From the NCBI RefSeq assembly GCF_902498785.1, contig NZ_LR701493.1:171459-235458 (forward strand): a DNA stretch of 64,000 nucleotides, given 5' to 3'. The notes under the pieces were generated by a model that saw nothing but the letters and a program-made list of their open reading frames with translations, was not told the origin of the DNA and searched no databases. Made by a program: the position numbers and the translations under genes. Source of the stretch: Sphingomonas sp. EC-HK361. Lineage in GTDB: Bacteria; Pseudomonadota; Alphaproteobacteria; Sphingomonadales; Sphingomonadaceae. Positions 62,809-64,000 of this stretch are shown here, piece by piece (within the stretch, counting starts at the first letter, position 1; each line of letters starts with the position of its first letter).

Positions 62809-64000
62809 ATGCGGATGATGGTGACCCTTCCGATACTGGCCTTGCTCTCCACGATCGGCAGCGCGGCGCCTGCACCCGTGCGGCCCGAGCTCGCCTATCA
62901 GCTGACCGAGGGCCAGAACCTCAACGCCTTCGTCCGGAACGGACCCGTCGCGGCGCACCTCCTGCTGCGCAACGGCACCGATCCCCGCATTCTCGTCGCC
63001 TTCCCGGCAGGCAACAGCGGCGTCGGCCTGTGGTTCGATCGCACCGCCCGCGCGACGTGGCGGCTCGACCAGCCACCGCAGCCGCTCTCTCGCGGGGCGC
63101 TGCACGGCATCGGGGTGACTGCGAGCATCGATGCGCCGCGCCTCGTCCCCAGACAGGCCGTGCTGTCCAGCGTGCGCTTCCTGCGCGACTATCAGGCGGT
63201 CGGCACCTTCCCCGCAGAGGTCGGCGTGAAGCCGACAATCGCGGGCGATACGATGACCTGGCGCCGGACGCGGCTGGACGGCGCACCGGGCTATGACCTC
63301 AGCCTGCGCGTCGTGGAGGGGCGCATCGCGGGCGGCGCGATCGTCGCCGGCGCCAATCGCCGGATCCGCGTGGAGATTACGGCGCTTACCGGCGAGACGC
63401 CGCTCACCCCGCTCCCGATCGCGCAGTTGCTGAACGCCAACGCAGCGGCCGATCCCGCCGCGCGCAATGCGCTGGCGTTCCTCAGCTACCGCGAGAAGTT
63501 CCTCGCAGGGTCGTGGCGCTTCGATACCTATTTCGGGCGCGACACGCTTATGTCGGTGCGGCTGCTGATGCCCGCGCTGCGGCCCGTCGCGATCGAATCC
63601 GGGCTGAACGCGGTCATCGCGCGTCTGTCGCCCGGCGGCGAGGTCGCGCATGAAGAGGGGATCGGCGAGTTCGCGGTCGTCGCCAACCGCAAGGCCGGCC
63701 GCGCAGGCGACGCGGCCGAGTTCGATTACGGCATGGTCGATGACGATTACATGCTCGGCCCCGTCGCCGCGGACTATCTGCTCGGCCCCGGCCGCGCGCG
63801 CGCCGCAGCCTATCTGGCGGAACCGGTGCACAGCGAAAGCCAGCCGGGCAAGCGCGAGACGGTCGGCGCGGCGCTCGTCCGCAACCTGCGCTTCGTACTG
63901 TCCCAGGCGCGTCCGTTTGCCGAGCGTCCGGCCACCGCCACGCTGATCGCGATCAAGCCGGGGCGGATGACCGGCGAATGGCGCGACAGCGACGAAGGGC
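62809..64000 (+). CDS. Exported protein of the LacI-TonB locus, probably a glycoside-active enzyme (3' end beyond window)
   Basis: At least 397 residues, cut by the edge. It starts MRMMVTLPILALLSTIGSAA (signal peptide, cleavage near APA). An N-terminal beta domain of about 200 residues is followed by helical repeats with WRFDTYFGRDTLMSVRLLMP and EFDYGMVDDDYMLGPVAADY, which recall alpha/alpha-barrel glycoside hydrolases such as amylo-glucosidases. I cannot name the family. It follows the receptor by 80 bases, so a joint transcript is likely. Confidence 0.7.
   Translation, partial: MRMMVTLPILALLSTIGSAAPAPVRPELAYQLTEGQNLNAFVRNGPVAAHLLLRNGTDPRILVAFPAGNSGVGLWFDRTARATWRLDQPPQPLSRGALHGIGVTASIDAPRLVPRQAVLSSVRFLRDYQAVGTFPAEVGVKPTIAGDTMTWRRTRLDGAPGYDLSLRVVEGRIAGGAIVAGANRRIRVEITALTGETPLTPLPIAQLLNANAAADPAARNALAFLSYREKFLAGSWRFDTYFGRDTLMSVRLLMPALRPVAIESGLNAVIARLSPGGEVAHEEGIGEFAVVANRKAGRAGDAAEFDYGMVDDDYMLGPVAADYLLGPGRARAAAYLAEPVHSESQPGKRETVGAALVRNLRFVLSQARPFAERPATATLIAIKPGRMTGEWRDSDEG

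Noticed and set aside
60062-62875. 937-codon open frame antisense to the TonB-dependent receptor
   Set aside because: The receptor frame has signal peptide, plug motif and terminal Phe; the antisense frame has Val/Ile/Asp/Arg-rich low-information sequence without motifs.

Overview
The window is high-GC, densely coded bacterial chromosome. Its gene content points to an alphaproteobacterium of the Sphingomonadaceae, most likely Sphingomonas or a close relative. The signs are a crtY-crtI-crtB carotenoid cluster with a di-iron hydroxylase beside it, an Atm1-type ABC exporter, a DUF1674 (SDHAF4-like) gene beside rsmB, a MipA/OmpV porin, a SigK/RskA-type ECF pair, TonB-dependent carbohydrate uptake, and short palindromic repeats in many intergenic gaps. 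The genus is an inference; no rRNA or tRNA gene was seen.

Layout. 1-2 kb: heme genes hemC-hemD (minus), with the first codons of another protein at the left edge. 1.7-11.2 kb: tsaD-gpsA, an AsmA-like protein, a DUF1674 protein, rsmB-rpe-heparinase-purH. 11.2-18.5 kb (minus): a flippase, polA, a lipoprotein class A beta-lactamase-like enzyme and nadB, which has a palindrome and a small overlapping ORF upstream. 18.8-25.7 kb: small proteins, a lone ABC ATPase, a CHCC zinc finger, tldD, a ccdAB toxin-antitoxin pair, and glnK-amtB behind a sigma-54 promoter and ending in a strong terminator. 25.8-32.5 kb: a sterol-desaturase relative, recQ with a sulfurtransferase-like gene, a DUF559 gene bracketed by inverted copies of a palindromic repeat, and the Atm1-type exporter. 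32.5-39.0 kb: carotenoid locus (crtB, a LOG-family gene, crtI, crtY; then a GNAT enzyme, a di-iron hydroxylase and a DUF2141 protein). 39.1-45.6 kb: a MipA porin, then an anti-sigma/ECF sigma pair facing four tandem ferritin-like genes laid out A-B-A-B. 45.7-47.8 kb: TPP riboswitch and thiC.

47.8-51.7 kb is a clear accessory island. It has lower GC, long noncoding stretches with many inverted and direct repeats, a serine recombinase, a small ORF split by an in-frame TGA, and an unfamiliar 322-residue protein with a C-terminal HEPN-like RNxxxH motif. 51.8-64 kb returns to host-like DNA: a catalase-family protein, a giant RTX/cadherin-like secreted protein, a MASE1-PAS-GGDEF diguanylate cyclase, and a LacI regulator divergent from a TonB-dependent receptor and a secreted protein cut by the window edge.

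The best leads for something undescribed are: (1) the ferritin-like array, whose fourth member has lost most of the conserved metal-ligand carboxylates and which sits opposite an ECF sigma/anti-sigma pair with a plausible ECF promoter; (2) the HEPN-like gene and the structured noncoding DNA in the recombinase island; (3) the DUF559 gene flanked by inverted repeat copies; (4) the palindrome and overlapping small ORF upstream of nadB.
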